From Pipra filicauda (Eukaryota; Chordata; Aves; Passeriformes; Pipridae), in NCBI RefSeq assembly GCF_003945595.2, contig NW_024104898.1:1054001-1118000 (forward strand): a DNA stretch of 64,000 nucleotides. The letters run 5' to 3'. This document shows, one piece after another, positions 62,301 through 64,000 of this stretch. The notes below the pieces were generated by a model. The model was given only the letters and a program-made list of their open reading frames with translations. It did not search any database and was not told where the DNA came from. The number at the start of each line of letters is the position of its first letter. Position 1 is the stretch's first letter. The position numbers were made by a program, and so were the translations under genes.

Positions 62301-64000
62301 TTCAGTTCTGTTTGAGAGCAATAATCCATATGTCCATTCCTAATGTAAATGCCTGTATACCCTGTTATCCAAGGCTGAGGAACTTTTTCCTTCTGCAGTA
62401 CCTCCAGAGACTTGGTATTACCTGCTTGGAAACCTTCCACTTGAAGATAGAAAAAGAGCTTACTTCCTAGTAGTCAGAGGTCTGCAAGATACACACCCAC
62501 ATGCACATTTATCTTCTTTCTGCCTTAGTCTCTCATTCAGCATCTTGTTCTTGAGATTAAGTGACATTGAGACTTATCTGCTCAATCTTGCTCTGAATAA
62601 GAGGGAACACAAAGTGTGAGTGCACTTGTGAGTCCTTGTTTCAACTTACAGGAAGTAGGAATGTGCACCAGCGGGATGTAAATACAGACTGTAAATCTCA
62701 AAGAATTCGGATTACTGCAAGAAAGTCTGTCTGAAGCATAAGAGGCTCCATTGTTCTTCTAAGAGCTTTCAGAGATTCTTGTGGCCAAAACACAGACGCA
62801 TGTGTAAAGGGTGGTGAAAAGCACTCAAGCGTGAGTTACTTTCTGACTTTTCTGGAGATTCTCTTGCAGCAGCTATAAGATCTATGAAGAGTTGCATCAG
62901 AGAAAGGGAGGTTTGCATCCTATATGGAAAATAATGCATTTTGACTGAATTTGGCAGAAGGCACCTTCTTGTTGTGAGACTTGGCATTAACTTAGCACAA
63001 GGGAGTCATTAGTTTTTTCTCATGATCCTAGTCAAAATCAGTTGCTTTTTAAATAAACCACAATTTATTTCTCTGTTGAAAATCATTATAAAACATGTGG
63101 TTATCTAAAGGTCACAACTTTGTCAACATTAAGTACAATTTTATCTTCAATAACATTCATTTATGTAAGAAAGCTATCCCTATTTCTTATTTTTATCAAA
63201 TAGATTAAATCCCAAGGAGAGGTATATAGGGTGGGCTTTCCAGAGATAAATGTAGAAATGAGGTCATGTCCTCTTTTTAATTACAATTGTTATTCATTCC
63301 TGCAGCACAGGAAAAAGTTACAATTCTAATCAGCTAAAATCCATGCTTAAGAAATCAGAATAACCAAAGGCACTGGGAAAAGTCTTTGATTACTGTTTTT
63401 CAAAGGAAACACTACATTATCAAAGCAATAGACTCAGTAAATTATTAGGTAGGGGACTGTTGAGACAGAGGGAAGTTGCTTATAAGACGCTTTTTTGTGT
63501 TTGACCCTCTCACTTTCTGTTTGCTTTTAAAACTTAGAGGTACAGTCATCAAATATCTTGTGATCTTTAGCTGTAGTGAAACCAAAACTGTGTAATATCA
63601 CTGGAATGTAGGCACTTGCTGAGTTAATCCTATACCCATAGTAGCCATACTCTGTTTCCTCCACTGGGCTGCCTTTAAGCCCTTTGAAAGACAACGGGAA
63701 GAAAAGACTTTAGGTGGAGACAATACCAGTGTCCTGTTCTTGAAATATTTGATCACCTTATGTCTAGTGTGTATCCTGAAACGTTCCCTGCTGTGTGTCA
63801 ACCAGCACACTTAGCCCATGGATATCAAGATACTAGGGCAGAGTCTACAGGCTTGAGGCTTGATGCTGGGAGTGTGGTGTATAGGCAGCTGGGAACTAGA
63901 CCCTGCATGCCCAGACTCTGCCGCTGGATTTATGACTTGGGTGCAGCACTGTGCAAAAGCAGCTATTCAGCTTCATGACTAAGCTGTTAAGCCTGTGAAA
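59333..64000 (+). other. Intron downstream of exon P (partial)
   Basis: No further EGF exon is seen up to the end of the window, so this is intron sequence. It contains the decayed tyrosine-recombinase region described separately. The flanks (59333-60300 and 62500-64000) show unique AT-rich sequence with small chance open frames. Confidence 0.75.
61215..62110 (+). mobile_element. Decayed DIRS-like tyrosine-recombinase region (retrotransposon relic)
   Basis: Translating in + frames, with shifts between them, gives a series of motifs in the order found in the tyrosine recombinases of vertebrate DIRS-type elements. They are: SPTKSINLLKWKEFCAF (61238-61288); LAAIH (about 61414-61428); HLVLELFLKAPR (61448-61483); FLVTVTSARCVCELQ, same frame as the previous motif (61601-61645); HEDKITLTRHPVF, in another frame (61657-61695); and EFGRIMLC (62066-62089). 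The typical forms are, from memory, W..FC, LAAI..H, HPLV..FLKG.R, FLVA.TSARRV.ELQ, DKV.LR..P.F and FGR.VL. Between motifs there are stops and at least two frameshifts, so it is non-functional. Boundaries are uncertain: the relic may extend up to 60300 and down to 62470. Confidence 0.5.

Noticed and set aside
1..64000. tRNA, rRNA, microRNA, CRISPR or a CpG-island promoter
   Set aside because: I found no tRNA A/B-box pair with cloverleaf, no regular spaced repeats and no CG-dense stretch. Small hairpins occur but nothing of recognisable microRNA sequence.

Overview
The window is vertebrate genomic DNA, most likely from a bird. It is AT-rich and intron-dominated, has no CpG island, and carries avian-type CR1 retrotransposon fragments. 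The only gene I can support is an internal part of LTBP1 (latent transforming growth factor beta binding protein 1) on the + strand. Sixteen exons between 6468 and 59332 give 2169 coding bases, about 723 residues, with GT-AG junctions and matching phases throughout and no disruption. The first exon, promoter, signal peptide, 3' half and poly(A) site lie outside the window.

Layout: 1-6467 is intron. Exon A (6468-6692) is a non-calcium EGF module. Exons B-D (9291-9568, 20325-20427, 26755-26826) are a linker plus the first eight-cysteine module, which has a CC pair and looks hybrid-type. Exon E (39663-39785) is a calcium-binding EGF (cbEGF). Exon F and the start of G (41287-41454, 44414-44647) form a TB module with a CCC triplet. 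The rest of G and exons H-J (to 47337) are the Pro-rich, cysteine-free hinge, including a 23-bp micro-exon. Exons K-P (47989-59332) are six cbEGF modules, one per exon, all class 1-1. The last 4.7 kb is intron.

The encoded protein is secreted. It binds the latent TGF-beta complex and anchors it to fibrillin microfibrils; the LAP-binding TB module lies beyond this window. One cbEGF that I recall in mammalian LTBP1 between the modules of exons N and O is not visible in the 4.1-kb intron there.

The introns hold several mobile-element relics: a short CR1 3' end (10971-11060, -), a 0.8-kb CR1 3' part (21575-22349, +) joined to a CR1 reverse-transcriptase fragment in the opposite direction (22351-22684, -), a C-terminal piece of an RTE-like LINE (27486-28235, -), and, in the last intron, a decayed tyrosine-recombinase region that resembles DIRS-type retrotransposons (about 61215-62110, +). 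The last two are the least expected items. The remaining intron sequence shows only simple repeats and short chance ORFs. No RNA gene, CRISPR array or complete mobile element was seen.
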